Source: JACOMY01 sp046233115
Lineage (GTDB): Bacteria; Pseudomonadota; Alphaproteobacteria; Kiloniellales; JACOMY01
Assembly: GCA_046233115.1 (NCBI GenBank)
Contig: JBJXHM010000001.1
Location: 248,001-312,000 of the forward strand
Direction of reading: 5' to 3'
Length of the DNA stretch: 64,000 nucleotides
Below the pieces are notes generated by a model. The model was not told where the DNA came from. It searched no databases and saw only the letters and a program-made list of their open reading frames with translations. Position numbers and translations under genes: made by a program. Positions 52,132 to 61,247 of this stretch are shown in pieces. Positions within the stretch are counted from its first letter, which is position 1; every line of letters starts with the position of its first letter.

Positions 52132-53091
52132 CTATGCGCGACGGGAGAGATCGAGGATGGCGGCCTTTATTGCCTCTTCCAGCGGACGGGCGCGGTAGCC
52201 CAGATCACGCTCCGCCTCGGCCGAGCTCAGCGGGGAGGCGCTGAGCGCCAGCCGCACGGCCTCGGGCGTCGCTGCCGGCATGCGGCCGGTCACATGGTCG
52301 GCCAGCCAGGTACCGACCTGCGCGCTGACCAGTGCCAGCCAGCCCGGGACCCGCCGCTTCGGCATGCGCTTGCCGGACAGGCGCCCGACCAAGGCCAGGA
52401 GTTGGTCGAAGGCCAGGTTCTCGCCGCCCAGCACGTAGCGCTTGCCGGGTAGGCCCTGCTCGGCGGCCAGCACGTGGCCCTCGGCGACGTCGCGCACGTC
52501 GACCAGGTTCAGCACGCAGTCCAGATAGGCGGGATAGCGCTCCGCCAGCAGGTCGCGCAGCATGCGGCTGGGCGGGGTCAGGCCCGCGTCGCCCGGCCCG
52601 ATCGGGGCGGTGGGGCTGACCACCACGACCTCGAGGGCGCGCGCGGCCAGGGCCGCTTGCTCGGCCAGCAGCTTGGAGCGGGTGTAGGGGCCAGGCATGG
52701 CTTCCAGCCGCGGTGCGTGCAGGCCGTCGATGGTCTCGCCGCGGCTTTCCGGCAGCAGCACCGCCTCGGTCGAGCAGTGCACCAGCCGGCGCACCTGGGC
52801 CGCTCCGGCAGCCGAGATCAGCGCGTTGGTGCCGACCGCGTTCACCCGCTCGTGCAGCGTCTTGTCCTTGCACCAGAAGTGCGGGATGGCGGCCAGGTGA
52901 AAGACCCGCTCGATCCCCTCCAGCGCGCCCGCCAAGGCCTTGGGATCGAGCAGCGAGGCCTGGCACCACTCTGCCGGGCAGTCCGGTGGAGCGGGCCTGA
53001 CGTCCAGCACCCGGACCCGCCTGCCGCGGGCGGTCAGGGCGCTGACGAGATGCTGTCCGATGAAGCCGGCGCCGCCGGTGACCAGGTCCAC
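52132..53091 (-). CDS. NAD-dependent epimerase/dehydratase family protein (extended SDR)
   Basis: A 319-aa extended short-chain dehydrogenase. The nucleotide motif TGGAGFIGQHL is at residues 5-15 and the catalytic YxxxK is in GPYTRSKLLAE near residue 145, with STEAVL before it. NLVDVRDVAEGHVLAAEQG is typical of the 3-beta-HSD / dihydroflavonol reductase / HpnA-like group. GTG 53091 is chosen because it directly precedes the Rossmann motif; the frame stays open far upstream but with shadow-like sequence. Substrate unknown. Confidence 0.85.
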   Translation of the reverse strand: MDLVTGGAGFIGQHLVSALTARGRRVRVLDVRPAPPDCPAEWCQASLLDPKALAGALEGIERVFHLAAIPHFWCKDKTLHERVNAVGTNALISAAGAAQVRRLVHCSTEAVLLPESRGETIDGLHAPRLEAMPGPYTRSKLLAEQAALAARALEVVVVSPTAPIGPGDAGLTPPSRMLRDLLAERYPAYLDCVLNLVDVRDVAEGHVLAAEQGLPGKRYVLGGENLAFDQLLALVGRLSGKRMPKRRVPGWLALVSAQVGTWLADHVTGRMPAATPEAVRLALSASPLSSAEAERDLGYRARPLEEAIKAAILDLSRRA

Positions 53092-53222
53092 GCTTCGGGC
53101 GCCTTCTCGGTCTGGCCAAAGGGATTGATGCCGGGAGCAGAGTGCTTCCCGCTGTCTCTTATCGACCGGTCCTGGGTACTGCTCTATTGAGGTTCTGGCA
53201 AGCGGCTCGACTGAATCCCACT

Positions 53223-54032
53223 CTACATCTGCGAAAGAGGGAGGGGATCGGCGTCCAGGCGTACGATCCAGTCCTCCAGACCCGGAGCGGCGCTTGGATG
53301 GCGCTTCAGGACTTCCGGGTCGTGGCCCGGCACGATGTGGGCCTCGGACTCGGCGAGGCGGCGCAGCTCGGCGTAGCCCTCCAGCATGTCGCCGACGTTG
53401 TAGACGACCGGGAAGGGACGGGACTGTCCCATGTTGGCGTAGAGATGCGAGGCGTCCGACGCCAGTACCAGCCAGCCGCGGCGGGTGCGCACGCGGACGA
53501 CCTGCAGGCCGTTGGTGTGCCCCCCGACCAGGTGCACGGAGAGCCCGGACGCCAGCTCCGAGGCGCCGTCGTGAAAGGCGACGCGTCCGTGAAAGACGCA
53601 GTGCACCATGGACGCCACCTCGCCCGGCTCGTAGCCATGGGCCAGGGCTGAGTGGCACATGCAGCGGCCGGTCGAGAAGGCCATCTCCCGGTCCTGCAGG
53701 TGGAAGCGGGCGTTGGGAAAGAGCTCCAGATTGCCGGCGTGATCGTAGTGCATGTGGGTGATGATCACGTCCTTGACCTGCTCCGAGGCTATGCCCAGGG
53801 CCTTCAGGCCCTCGGCCGGTGCATTGGTCATGGTGCGGCCCCGGCGTGATCCGGTGGTCGCGTCGAAGCCGGTGTCGACGACGAAGGTCTGGCCGTCGCC
53901 GACAATCGCCCAGAGATAGTAGTCGAGCGGCATGTTGACCTCGTGCGGATCGCCGCCCAGGAAGTTGTCCCGTGCCGGCCGGTCGTGGTGGCCGTACTTG
54001 ATCGCATAAACCTCGTAGGTGGAGGCGCTCAT
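53223..54032 (-). CDS. N-acyl-homoserine lactonase-like MBL-fold hydrolase
   Basis: A 269-aa metallo-beta-lactamase-fold protein. The di-zinc motif is His93, His95, Asp97, His98 in THMHYDHAGN, with further ligands in LVGGHTNG and VLASDASH and a C-terminal VPGHDP. The opening YEVYAIKYGHHDRPARDNFLGGDPH resembles AttM/AiiA-type AHL lactonases. I chose ATG 54032 (GGAGAAG at ideal spacing); ATG 54059 with GGAGAG is possible. Either quorum-signal quenching or hydrolysis of a metabolic lactone would fit; adjacency to the lactonase/dehydrogenase genes favours the latter slightly. Confidence 0.87.
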   Translation of the reverse strand: MSASTYEVYAIKYGHHDRPARDNFLGGDPHEVNMPLDYYLWAIVGDGQTFVVDTGFDATTGSRRGRTMTNAPAEGLKALGIASEQVKDVIITHMHYDHAGNLELFPNARFHLQDREMAFSTGRCMCHSALAHGYEPGEVASMVHCVFHGRVAFHDGASELASGLSVHLVGGHTNGLQVVRVRTRRGWLVLASDASHLYANMGQSRPFPVVYNVGDMLEGYAELRRLAESEAHIVPGHDPEVLKRHPSAAPGLEDWIVRLDADPLPLSQM

Positions 54033-54106
54033 GGTCTTCTCCAAACTCTCGGCTGACATGACAGGGTGCTCTCCACCATCGCCCTAGCCCTTTGTGATTG
54101 CTGCAT

Positions 54107-55054
54107 CTAGGGCTGCTGCGCGCCGCGGACGTTCAGGAAGAGAGCAAAGACGCTGGTGGTGGCGGTTATGAAGAGCCGGTTGCCCTTGGGGCCGCCGAAG
54201 GTGAGGTTGGCGACCACTTCCGGAACGCGGATCTTGCCGATCAGCTCGCCCTCGGCCGTGTGGCACTGCACGCCGTCCCAGGCGCTGATCCAGAGATTGC
54301 CCTCGACATCGACGCGCAGCCCGTCTGGGATGCCGGGCTCGATCTCGGCCAGGATCCGGGAGTTGGCCAGGCTGTTGTCCGGGCTAACGTCGAAGGCGCG
54401 CACGTGGTGCGGCGCGGTCTCGTCGGTGAGAAAACCTGAATCGGCGATGTAGAGCGTGGATTCGTCGGGCGAGAAGGCCAGCCCGTTCGGCATGGCGAAG
54501 TCGTCCGCGACGATGGTCAGGCTGCCGTCCGGATCGATGCGGAAGACATAGCAGCCGTCCAGCTCCTGCGCCGCCTTGTTGCCGACATAGTCGGAAATGA
54601 TGCCGTAGTTCGGATCGGTGAACCAGATCGTGCCGTCCGACTTCACCACGACATCGTTGGGAGAGTTGAGCCGCCGCCCCTCGAAGGCCTCGGCGAGCGT
54701 GGTCTGGCTGCCGTCCCATTCGGTGCGCACCACGCGCCGCGCACCCTGCTCGCAGGTCACCAGGCGCCCCTGGCGGTCGCGTGTGTTGCCGTTAGCGTTG
54801 CCGGTCTGCCGGCGGAAGACCGAGACCGCGCCCGTCTCCTCGTCCCACTTCAGCATCCGCTCGTTGGGGATGTCGCTCCAGATCAGGCAGCGCTGGTCGG
54901 CGAAGTAGACCGGTCCCTCGGTCCAGCGGTTGCCGCCGTGGAGGGTTTCCAGGAAGGCGACCGGGTCGATCAGCGCCTTGAAGCGCGGGTCGAGGATCTC
55001 GTAGCAGCCGCCGCCCGGCGCCGCTTCCGGCGCCGGGTCTTCGCGTGTTTGCAT
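54107..55054 (-). CDS. SMP-30/gluconolactonase family lactonase
   Basis: A 315-aa six-bladed beta-propeller. WTEGPVYFADQRCLIWSDIPNERML at residues about 45-70 holds the first metal Glu, RLNSPNDVVVKSDGTIWFTDPNYG the Asn ligand, and PNGLAFSPDESTLYIADSG and GIPDGLRVDVEGNLWIS the later Asn/Asp ligands. It hydrolyses sugar lactones. The ATG overlaps the stop of the upstream CMD gene (TGATG), so they are coupled. In this operon it likely opens the lactone made by the GMC oxidoreductase (inference). Confidence 0.92.
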   Translation of the reverse strand: MQTREDPAPEAAPGGGCYEILDPRFKALIDPVAFLETLHGGNRWTEGPVYFADQRCLIWSDIPNERMLKWDEETGAVSVFRRQTGNANGNTRDRQGRLVTCEQGARRVVRTEWDGSQTTLAEAFEGRRLNSPNDVVVKSDGTIWFTDPNYGIISDYVGNKAAQELDGCYVFRIDPDGSLTIVADDFAMPNGLAFSPDESTLYIADSGFLTDETAPHHVRAFDVSPDNSLANSRILAEIEPGIPDGLRVDVEGNLWISAWDGVQCHTAEGELIGKIRVPEVVANLTFGGPKGNRLFITATTSVFALFLNVRGAQQP

Positions 55055-55431
55055 CAGCCTTTGACCTCCTCGAAGGCCTCGCGGGCCACGCGGAAGGAAT
55101 CGACCCCGGCCGGCACGCCGCAATAGATCGCCACCTGCATGAAGATCTCGCGGATCTCGTCCTTGGTCACGCCGTTGCGGAGCGCGCCCTTGACATGCAT
55201 CTTCAGCTCGTGCGGGCGATTGAGGGCGGCGATCATCGCCAGGTTGAGCATCGAGCGGGTCTTCTTCTCCAGGGTCTCGCGGCCCCAGACCGCACCCCAG
55301 CAATACTCGGTCACCAGCTCCTGCATCGGCATGTTGAAGTCGTCGGCGGACGCGATCGACTTCTCGACGAACTCGGCACCGAGAACCGACTTGCGGATTT
55401 CCAGTCCTTTGTCAAAGAGGGGCGTGGTCAT
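55054..55431 (-). CDS. carboxymuconolactone decarboxylase (CMD) family protein
   Basis: A 125-aa helical protein. Residues 35-120 cover the CMD domain, with LVTEYCWGAVWGRETLEKKTRSMLNLAMIAALNRPHELKMHVKGALRNGVTKDEIREIFM (seen here as consecutive segments) matching PcaC-like proteins. A cysteine in AIYCGVPAG is at the C-terminal end rather than as an AhpD-type CxxC pair, so a peroxidase role is unlikely. In sugar clusters such proteins are often present without a proven step. Confidence 0.88.
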   Translation of the reverse strand: MTTPLFDKGLEIRKSVLGAEFVEKSIASADDFNMPMQELVTEYCWGAVWGRETLEKKTRSMLNLAMIAALNRPHELKMHVKGALRNGVTKDEIREIFMQVAIYCGVPAGVDSFRVAREAFEEVKG

Positions 55432-55499
55432 AGGCCGTTCTTCCTTTTCCAGGGGGTGAGCAGTGGCCGGTAAGGTCCGGCCGCGGGTGGAGGGGATGG

Positions 55500-55940
55500 C
55501 TAGGTCAGGCCGGGGGTCGGGCGATAGCGGCGCCCCCGGGCGATGACCTGGCTGAGCGAGCCGTCGGTCAGGTAGCTCTGCGTGTCATGGGGGTCGTAGG
55601 TGACGTTTTCCTGGCCGGGATAGCCGATCAGGTCGCGCACCTTGGGGTTCATGTAGTAGGTGGTGATGACCAGGGTCGAAACGGCGTCGAAGGCCGCAGC
55701 GTCGTCCTCGTGCAGCGCCTCCAGGCTGGCCTCGGGTCCCGCCGCCCGGTCGCCGGCGTCGAGGCCGCGATAGAAGGCCTCCTTGAGATCCGGGCGGAAG
55801 TCGAGCGCGCTCACGGCGTCCTGCCAGCTCGACACGCTGCTGAATGCGGGCATGCTCTCGTAGGCAGGGATGAGGAAGTCGGCGATCGCCAGGAAGGTTC
55901 CGGCGCGCGCCTCGTCGCTTGGCTGGGTGGTCATCGTCAT
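55500..55940 (-). CDS. small subunit of a membrane/GMC dehydrogenase (gluconate 2-dehydrogenase subunit 3-like)
   Basis: A 146-aa protein that resembles the small subunit of FAD-linked sugar dehydrogenases: FLAIADFLIPAYESMPAFSS near residue 20 and the late STLVITTYYMNPKVRDLIGYPGQ. The start ATG overlaps the GMC stop (ATGA, 55937-55940), as expected for a tight pair. There is no Tat signal in either partner, unlike the classical periplasmic enzyme, and no cytochrome c subunit, so the pair may act in the cytosol with another acceptor. Confidence 0.78.
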   Translation of the reverse strand: MTMTTQPSDEARAGTFLAIADFLIPAYESMPAFSSVSSWQDAVSALDFRPDLKEAFYRGLDAGDRAAGPEASLEALHEDDAAAFDAVSTLVITTYYMNPKVRDLIGYPGQENVTYDPHDTQSYLTDGSLSQVIARGRRYRPTPGLT

Positions 55941-57610
55941 GCCGCCTTCTGATTGTGGCGCTCGGCGATCAGGTGCTCGGTGTTGCGCAGGGCCACCGAC
56001 ATGATCGTCGCCGTAGGATTGGTCGCCCCGGAGGTGGGGAAGGTGCTGCCGTCCATCACGTAGAGATTGGAAATCTCGTGGGTGGCACCCCACTGGTTCA
56101 CCACGGAGCGGGCCGGATCGGCGCCCATCACGGTGGTGCCCAGCAGATGCCAGCCGGACTCCCGCACCGGGACGCTGACCAGGTGCTCGATGGCGCCGGC
56201 CGCCTCCACCGATTCGATGCAGCGGTCGATGTTGAACTGCAGCAGCCGGTGCGAGTTCTCGTTCACCTTGTAGACGATCTTCGGCGCCGGCAGGCCGTCG
56301 GAGTCCGCCAGGCTGTCCGAGAGAATAACCTGGTTGCTCTCTTCCGGCAGGTCCTCGCCGACGATCCCCCAGATCAGCGAATGCGCGAAGCGCCGGTCGA
56401 CGTTGCGGTGCAGGTTCTCGCCCCAGAAGTCCTGGAAGCGCCCTTCCTCGGCGACATAGACCTTGGAGCCCATGGCGCCCGAGACCCCGACCGGGCCGCC
56501 CGAGGGCATGCAGTTCCACTTGGAGCCGCGCAGGAAACCGCGCTTCTCGTCGGTCTCGTAGAACTCCTGCGAATAGACTTGCTGGCCGAAGGGGCCGCGC
56601 CAGGAGTCCAAGGGATCCTCGTACGAGGCCAGGATGCTGGCGAAGGGGTGCATCATCAGCCGCTTTCCGACCAGGCCCGAGCCGTTGGCCAGCCCGTCGG
56701 GGTGCTTGGCGTCGGCCGACATCAGCAGCAGCCGCGGGGTGCCGACCCCGTTGGCGCAGAGGATGACCAGCTTGCCGCGCTGACGGCGCTCGCGCCCATT
56801 GGCGTCAACATAGACCACACCGGTGGCGAGGTTGCGGCCATCGACCTCGATCCGGCTCACCCGAGCCCGGGTGATCAGGCTGGCGCCCGCCTTCAGCGCC
56901 AACGGCCAGTGCGAGCGGTCGGTCGTCGACTTCGCCCCTTCGGGACAGCCGGTGAGGCAGGTGCCGCGGCGTACGCAGGGATTGAGTGCGCCGAACTTCA
57001 TCGAGGGAATGGCATTGCTGCCCGGCCACCAGTGCCAGCCCATCCGCTCCTGCCCCAGCGCGCCACGGCGGCCGACGGATCCCATCGGCAGGGCCGGGAA
57101 GGGATAGGCAGGACGCGGCGGATAGGCCGGGTCGCCGGAGAGGCCGGAAACCCCGACCTCCCGCTCGATGGCGAGCTGGTATGGCAGCAGCTCCTCGTAG
57201 GTGAAGGGCCAATCCTCCGCCACGCCGTCCAGGGACCGCACCCGGAAATCGGACGGCAGAAAGTGCATCCACTGCGCACCATAGAGCGTGGCGCTGCCGC
57301 CGACGCCGGCGAACATCAGTGGATTGATGTCGGTTTCGGCGGTATCGACGGGATAGTCGACGGGGTTGTCGCGCACGTTGGGATTGGGGTGCCAGAACTT
57401 GGTGGCGACCAGCTCATGCTCCGGCCTGGCGCCGGTGTAGTCGTCGTACTCCGGCCAGTCGCCCTGCTCGAGAACGACGACCGAGAAGCCGGCCCGGGCC
57501 AGATGGAGGGCCGCGACCGAGCCGGAAGGACCGGCGCCGACGATGACGACATCCACTTCCTCGTCGCGGCGGCGTCCCCCGCGTGCTGGAGTCTTGTTAT
57601 TCGTGCTCAC
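55937..57610 (-). CDS. GMC family FAD oxidoreductase
   Basis: A 557-aa flavoprotein. The FAD motif VDVVIVGAGPSGSVAALHLA is at residues about 19-38. GGSATLYGAQWMHFLPSDF is the substrate/FAD cover region, CVRRGTCLTGCPEGAKST the Cys-rich loop of gluconate-dehydrogenase-like members, and SGWHLLGTTVMGADP near the C terminus gives the active-site His, followed by GATNPTATIM. The start is GTG 57610 with GGGAGGAACGA upstream. It oxidises a sugar or polyol hydroxyl, probably to a lactone handled by the SMP-30 protein. Confidence 0.93.
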   Translation of the reverse strand: MSTNNKTPARGGRRRDEEVDVVIVGAGPSGSVAALHLARAGFSVVVLEQGDWPEYDDYTGARPEHELVATKFWHPNPNVRDNPVDYPVDTAETDINPLMFAGVGGSATLYGAQWMHFLPSDFRVRSLDGVAEDWPFTYEELLPYQLAIEREVGVSGLSGDPAYPPRPAYPFPALPMGSVGRRGALGQERMGWHWWPGSNAIPSMKFGALNPCVRRGTCLTGCPEGAKSTTDRSHWPLALKAGASLITRARVSRIEVDGRNLATGVVYVDANGRERRQRGKLVILCANGVGTPRLLLMSADAKHPDGLANGSGLVGKRLMMHPFASILASYEDPLDSWRGPFGQQVYSQEFYETDEKRGFLRGSKWNCMPSGGPVGVSGAMGSKVYVAEEGRFQDFWGENLHRNVDRRFAHSLIWGIVGEDLPEESNQVILSDSLADSDGLPAPKIVYKVNENSHRLLQFNIDRCIESVEAAGAIEHLVSVPVRESGWHLLGTTVMGADPARSVVNQWGATHEISNLYVMDGSTFPTSGATNPTATIMSVALRNTEHLIAERHNQKAA

Positions 57611-57677
57611 TCGTTCCTCCCGAAGTGCTATGCGACGGCATCGACCTGACCCCCCTGCGACCTCAGACCTGGCGACC

Positions 57678-58649
57678 TCAAACCACGCGGGCGCGGTAGA
57701 AGGCGGCGGCGCCGATGATGATCACGCCCTTGATGATGAGTTGCGTTTCGACCGGCATGCCCCAGAGGATGACGATGTTGGAGATGACGATCAGGACGGC
57801 GACGCCCAGCAGCGCGCCGAAGATGCTGCCGCGCCCGCCGGAGAGCGCGACGCCGCCCATCACCGCGGCGACGATGCTGTCCAGCTCGTAGCCCTGGCCC
57901 ACCCAGTTGGAGACCGTCCCGACGTAACCCAGCAGGAACAGGCCGCCGATGCCCGCCATGACCGAGCAGATGACGTAGCAGAGGATGGTCACCCGGTCCG
58001 GGCTCAGGCCGTTCAGCCGAGCGGCCTCGGGGTTGCCACCCACCATGTAGACCTCTCGGCCGAAGCGAGAGCGATGCAGCAGGAGGCCGAGCAAGGCCGC
58101 CAGCAGGACCAAGGTAATCAGGTTGACCGGTATGCCCAGCAGGCGGCCGCTGGCCAGGAAGCTCATGCCGGGCGGCAGGGTGCTGACGGGGGCGCCGCCG
58201 GTATAGGCGAAGCGGCAGCCCTGCAGGATGATCATCGTCGCCAGGGTCGCCAGGAAGGGCGAGACGTTGCGCTTGGTGATCAGGTAGCCGTTCAGGAGAC
58301 CCACCAGGGCCGAGAAGATGATCGCAGCGATGAAGATGACCACGATCATCTCGTTGGACTCAGCCCGGAAAGCCGTCGCCAGGACCGCCACCGTTGCCAT
58401 CAACGAGGCCACGGAAAGATCGAGCCCGCGCACCAGAATGGCGAAGGTCTGCCCCAGCACCACCATGCCCAGCGGGGCCGCGATGGTGAGGATGCTGACG
58501 ATGTTCGCCAGGTTGAGGAAAGCCGGGGAGGTCAGATGTGCGACCACCAGCAGCACGACCAGGAAGAAGGCCAGGCCGAAACGCTCGACCAGGGTGCTGA
58601 GCTGCAGGCCGCGTGCGTTGGCACTGGAACGTTTTATGCTGAGTTCCAC
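57678..58649 (-). CDS. ribose-type sugar ABC transporter permease (second of pair)
   Basis: A 323-aa membrane protein with about 8-10 helices of the RbsC/BPD_transp_2 family. LVVLLVVAHLTSPAFLNLANIVSIL near residue 40, LGMVVLGQTFAILVRGLDLSVASLMATVAV, and MGGVALSGGRGSIFGALLGVAVLIVI at the C-terminal side are typical. It is 4 bp after the first permease gene and shares its family, so the importer is a heterodimer of permeases. Confidence 0.93.
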   Translation of the reverse strand: MELSIKRSSANARGLQLSTLVERFGLAFFLVVLLVVAHLTSPAFLNLANIVSILTIAAPLGMVVLGQTFAILVRGLDLSVASLMATVAVLATAFRAESNEMIVVIFIAAIIFSALVGLLNGYLITKRNVSPFLATLATMIILQGCRFAYTGGAPVSTLPPGMSFLASGRLLGIPVNLITLVLLAALLGLLLHRSRFGREVYMVGGNPEAARLNGLSPDRVTILCYVICSVMAGIGGLFLLGYVGTVSNWVGQGYELDSIVAAVMGGVALSGGRGSIFGALLGVAVLIVISNIVILWGMPVETQLIIKGVIIIGAAAFYRARVV

Positions 58650-58653
58650 GGCT

Positions 58654-59604
58654 CTAGCTCCGTCTCGATCTGTGCAGGCCGACGGCGGCGATGATGATCA
58701 GGCCCTGAATCACCCACTGGTAGAACGAGGAGACGTTCGAGAAGTTGAGCAGGTTGTTCAGGAGCGAGACCAGGAAGACGCCAAGCAGCGTTCCCAGCAC
58801 GCCGCCACGGCCGCCCGCCAGAATGGTGCCGCCTACCACCACCGGTGTGATCGACTGCAGGGTGAGAGCGGCGCCGATGCGCGGGTCGCCGACCCCGGTC
58901 CGAGCGGTCAGGAAAATCGCGGCGATTCCGGCGCAGAGCCCGGAGAGCGCATAGACCAGGATCAAGGTGCGCGTGACCGGCACGCCGTTCAGTCTTGCCG
59001 CCTCGTGGCTGCCGCCGACGAAGTAGATGTCGCGACCGGATCGCGTCCCCTGCAGCCACACGCCGGCCAGGACAAAGATGAGCAGCAGGGCGATTGCCGG
59101 TACCGGCACCCCCCACAGCGTCCCGTAGGAGAGGTCCTCGAAGGCGATGGGGACGGATCCGCCGGGCTCCTTTCGGTAGAGCAGCGTCCCGCCCAGCAGG
59201 ATCGAGGCCATGCCCAGGGTGACGATCAGCGGGTGGACCCGTAGGAAGACCGTCAGCAACCCGCTGACGGCGCCGATGGCCGTGCTGCCCACCAGCGCGA
59301 TGATCACCGCGGGCAACATCAAGTCCGGCTGCCATTCCAGGAAGTTGGCCAGGAAGACGGTCACGGTCCCGACCAGCGCACCGATCGCCAGGTCGATACC
59401 GCCGGTCAGCATGACGAAGGTCTGGCCCAAGCTGGCTACGCCCAGCACCATCATCTGCTGGAAGAGATTGGAGAAGTTGCGCCAGGTGAGGAAGCGGTCA
59501 GACAGGTTGGCGCCGACCACCAGCAGCGCCACGATCAGGACCAGCACGATCACATAGGAGGGAAAGAGCCGGTTGCGGGAGAGGGCGGCGACCAGGGCGT
59601 TCAT
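58654..59604 (-). CDS. ribose-type sugar ABC transporter permease (first of pair)
   Basis: A 316-aa RbsC-family permease. VLGVASLGQTFVMLTGGIDLAIGALVG near residue 55 is the family core, with GSHEAARLNGVPVTRTLILVYALSGLCAGIAAI and VVGGTILAGGRGGVLGTLLGVFLV later. The ATG overlaps the stop of the ATPase gene by 4 bp (59601-59604). It forms the membrane channel with the second permease. Confidence 0.93.
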   Translation of the reverse strand: MNALVAALSRNRLFPSYVIVLVLIVALLVVGANLSDRFLTWRNFSNLFQQMMVLGVASLGQTFVMLTGGIDLAIGALVGTVTVFLANFLEWQPDLMLPAVIIALVGSTAIGAVSGLLTVFLRVHPLIVTLGMASILLGGTLLYRKEPGGSVPIAFEDLSYGTLWGVPVPAIALLLIFVLAGVWLQGTRSGRDIYFVGGSHEAARLNGVPVTRTLILVYALSGLCAGIAAIFLTARTGVGDPRIGAALTLQSITPVVVGGTILAGGRGGVLGTLLGVFLVSLLNNLLNFSNVSSFYQWVIQGLIIIAAVGLHRSRRS

Positions 59605-61139
59605 CGTACCTCGCTTCCCGCCTCGGGCGCGGCCTGGCTTCGCTCGTGCGAAACCACGGCCAGCGCCATCACGTCCTCCTCGCTGGCCTCGGCGCCGCGC
59701 AGTTCTCCCGAGACCCGGCCCTGGGCCATGACCACGATGCGGTCGGCCAAGCCGATCACCTCCGGCAGCTCCGAGCTGATCATGAGGACGGCGATGCCCT
59801 GGTCGGCGAGCGCGCGCGTCAGCCGGTAGATCTCGACCTTGGCGCCGACGTCGATGCCGCGCGTGGGCTCGTCGAGAATCAGCAGGGTATCGGCGATGCG
59901 CGACCAGCGTCCGAACAGCACCTTCTGCTGGTTGCCGCCGGAGAGGGCGCCCACCTTCACTTCGGCCGAAGGCGTGGCAATCGAAAAGGCCCGGATCTGC
60001 GCGTCGGCGATCTCCTGTTCCGCCTTGCCCTGAAGCAGGCCTCTGCGGGAAATGTCGCCAAGCGAGGGGGCAACGATGTTGGATGCGATCGAAAGCTGGC
60101 GGAAGAGGCCCTCCCGCTGGCGGTTCTCGGTCAGAAAGCCGATCCCACTGGCGATCGCGGTACGGGGCGACATGCTGTGTGACGTCTCGCCCTTGATCTT
60201 GATCGTGCCGCTGGCGATCGGGCGGCTGCCGAAGATGGCCTCGGCGACCTCCGTGCGGCCCGAACCGACCATACCGGCGAGGCAGACGATCTCGGAAGCC
60301 CGGATCTGAAAGCTGACGCCGCGCACGCGCGGCCCGGCATGCAGATCCTCGACCGACAGGACCACCGGCCCGGCCGCATTGGGCGCAGGGCGGGGCGGGA
60401 AGATGTCGGCAAGCTGACGGCCGACCATCATCGAGACCAGCCGGTTGCGGTCCATCTCTTCTACTTCCGACGTCCCGACCACCTGGCCGTCCTTCAGTAC
60501 GGTCACGCGGTCGGCGATCTCGAAGATCTCTTCCAGGCGGTGGGAGATGTAGACCATGGCGATCCCGGCGGCTCTCAGCCGGCGCATCTTCTCGAAGAGC
60601 GCATCGACCTCGCGACCCGAGATGACGGCGGTCGGCTCGTCGAGGACGATCAGGCGCGCCTTGCCGACCAGCGCCTTGGCGATCTCCACCATCTGTTGGT
60701 CGGCCAGCGTCAGCTCTCCGACCAAGGCCCGCGCCGGGATATCGACGCCCAGGCCTTGCAGCACCTCCTCGGCTTGGCGGATGCGCTCCTTGCGCGATAT
60801 CAGGCCCAGGCGTCCGCGCGGCTGGGAATCGATCAGGATGTTCTCCGCCACCGAGAGTTCGGGAAAGAGCGCCAGCTCCTGGTGGATAACATGAATGCCG
60901 GCTTCGTGCGCATGGCGGGGCGAGTGCCAGACGACCGGCCGACCCTCGAACTCTATGGTGCCGGAGGTGGGGGCGACGGCACCGCCGATGACCCGGGTCA
61001 GAGTGGATTTTCCGGCCCCGTTCTCGCCCAGCAGCGCGTGAACCTCGCCTGGCATCACAAGAAAATCGACCTGATCCAGCGACTTCACGCCGGGATAGAC
61101 CTTGTCGATCTTGGACAGTTTGATCGTGGGTGTCGTCAT
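59601..61139 (-). CDS. sugar ABC transporter ATP-binding protein (RbsA-like, two ATPase domains)
   Basis: A 512-aa protein with two fused ABC domains. The first has Walker A GENGAGKST near residue 38, signature LTLADQQMVEIAKAL and Walker B LIVLDEPTA. The second (from about residue 260) has a degenerate Walker A, GMVGSGRTE, but a good signature LSGGNQQKVLFGRW and LLILDEPTRGIDVGAK. This asymmetry is normal for sugar importers. ATG 61139 starts at MTTPTIKLSK; an upstream in-frame start at 61172 is less family-like. Confidence 0.94.
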   Translation of the reverse strand: MTTPTIKLSKIDKVYPGVKSLDQVDFLVMPGEVHALLGENGAGKSTLTRVIGGAVAPTSGTIEFEGRPVVWHSPRHAHEAGIHVIHQELALFPELSVAENILIDSQPRGRLGLISRKERIRQAEEVLQGLGVDIPARALVGELTLADQQMVEIAKALVGKARLIVLDEPTAVISGREVDALFEKMRRLRAAGIAMVYISHRLEEIFEIADRVTVLKDGQVVGTSEVEEMDRNRLVSMMVGRQLADIFPPRPAPNAAGPVVLSVEDLHAGPRVRGVSFQIRASEIVCLAGMVGSGRTEVAEAIFGSRPIASGTIKIKGETSHSMSPRTAIASGIGFLTENRQREGLFRQLSIASNIVAPSLGDISRRGLLQGKAEQEIADAQIRAFSIATPSAEVKVGALSGGNQQKVLFGRWSRIADTLLILDEPTRGIDVGAKVEIYRLTRALADQGIAVLMISSELPEVIGLADRIVVMAQGRVSGELRGAEASEEDVMALAVVSHERSQAAPEAGSEVR

Positions 61140-61190
61140 GGCGACCTGCACACTCAGCCCGTGAAGAACCACACTCTTTCGAAGGCGGTG

Positions 61191-61216
61191 CCGGTGCAGC
61201 TCCCTAGCTGCACCGG
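61191..61216 (-). terminator. 11-bp perfect hairpin between the binding-protein and ATPase genes
   Basis: CCGGTGCAGCT (61191-61201) pairs with AGCTGCACCGG (61206-61216) around a 4-base loop. It is 31 bp after the binding-protein stop and has no T tract, so it is more likely a stem that protects the upstream mRNA end than a full terminator. The ATPase and permease genes follow on the same strand. Confidence 0.5.
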
Positions 61217-61247
61217 ACCATCCTGCTTCGGCTCCGCCTTGCGTGCC

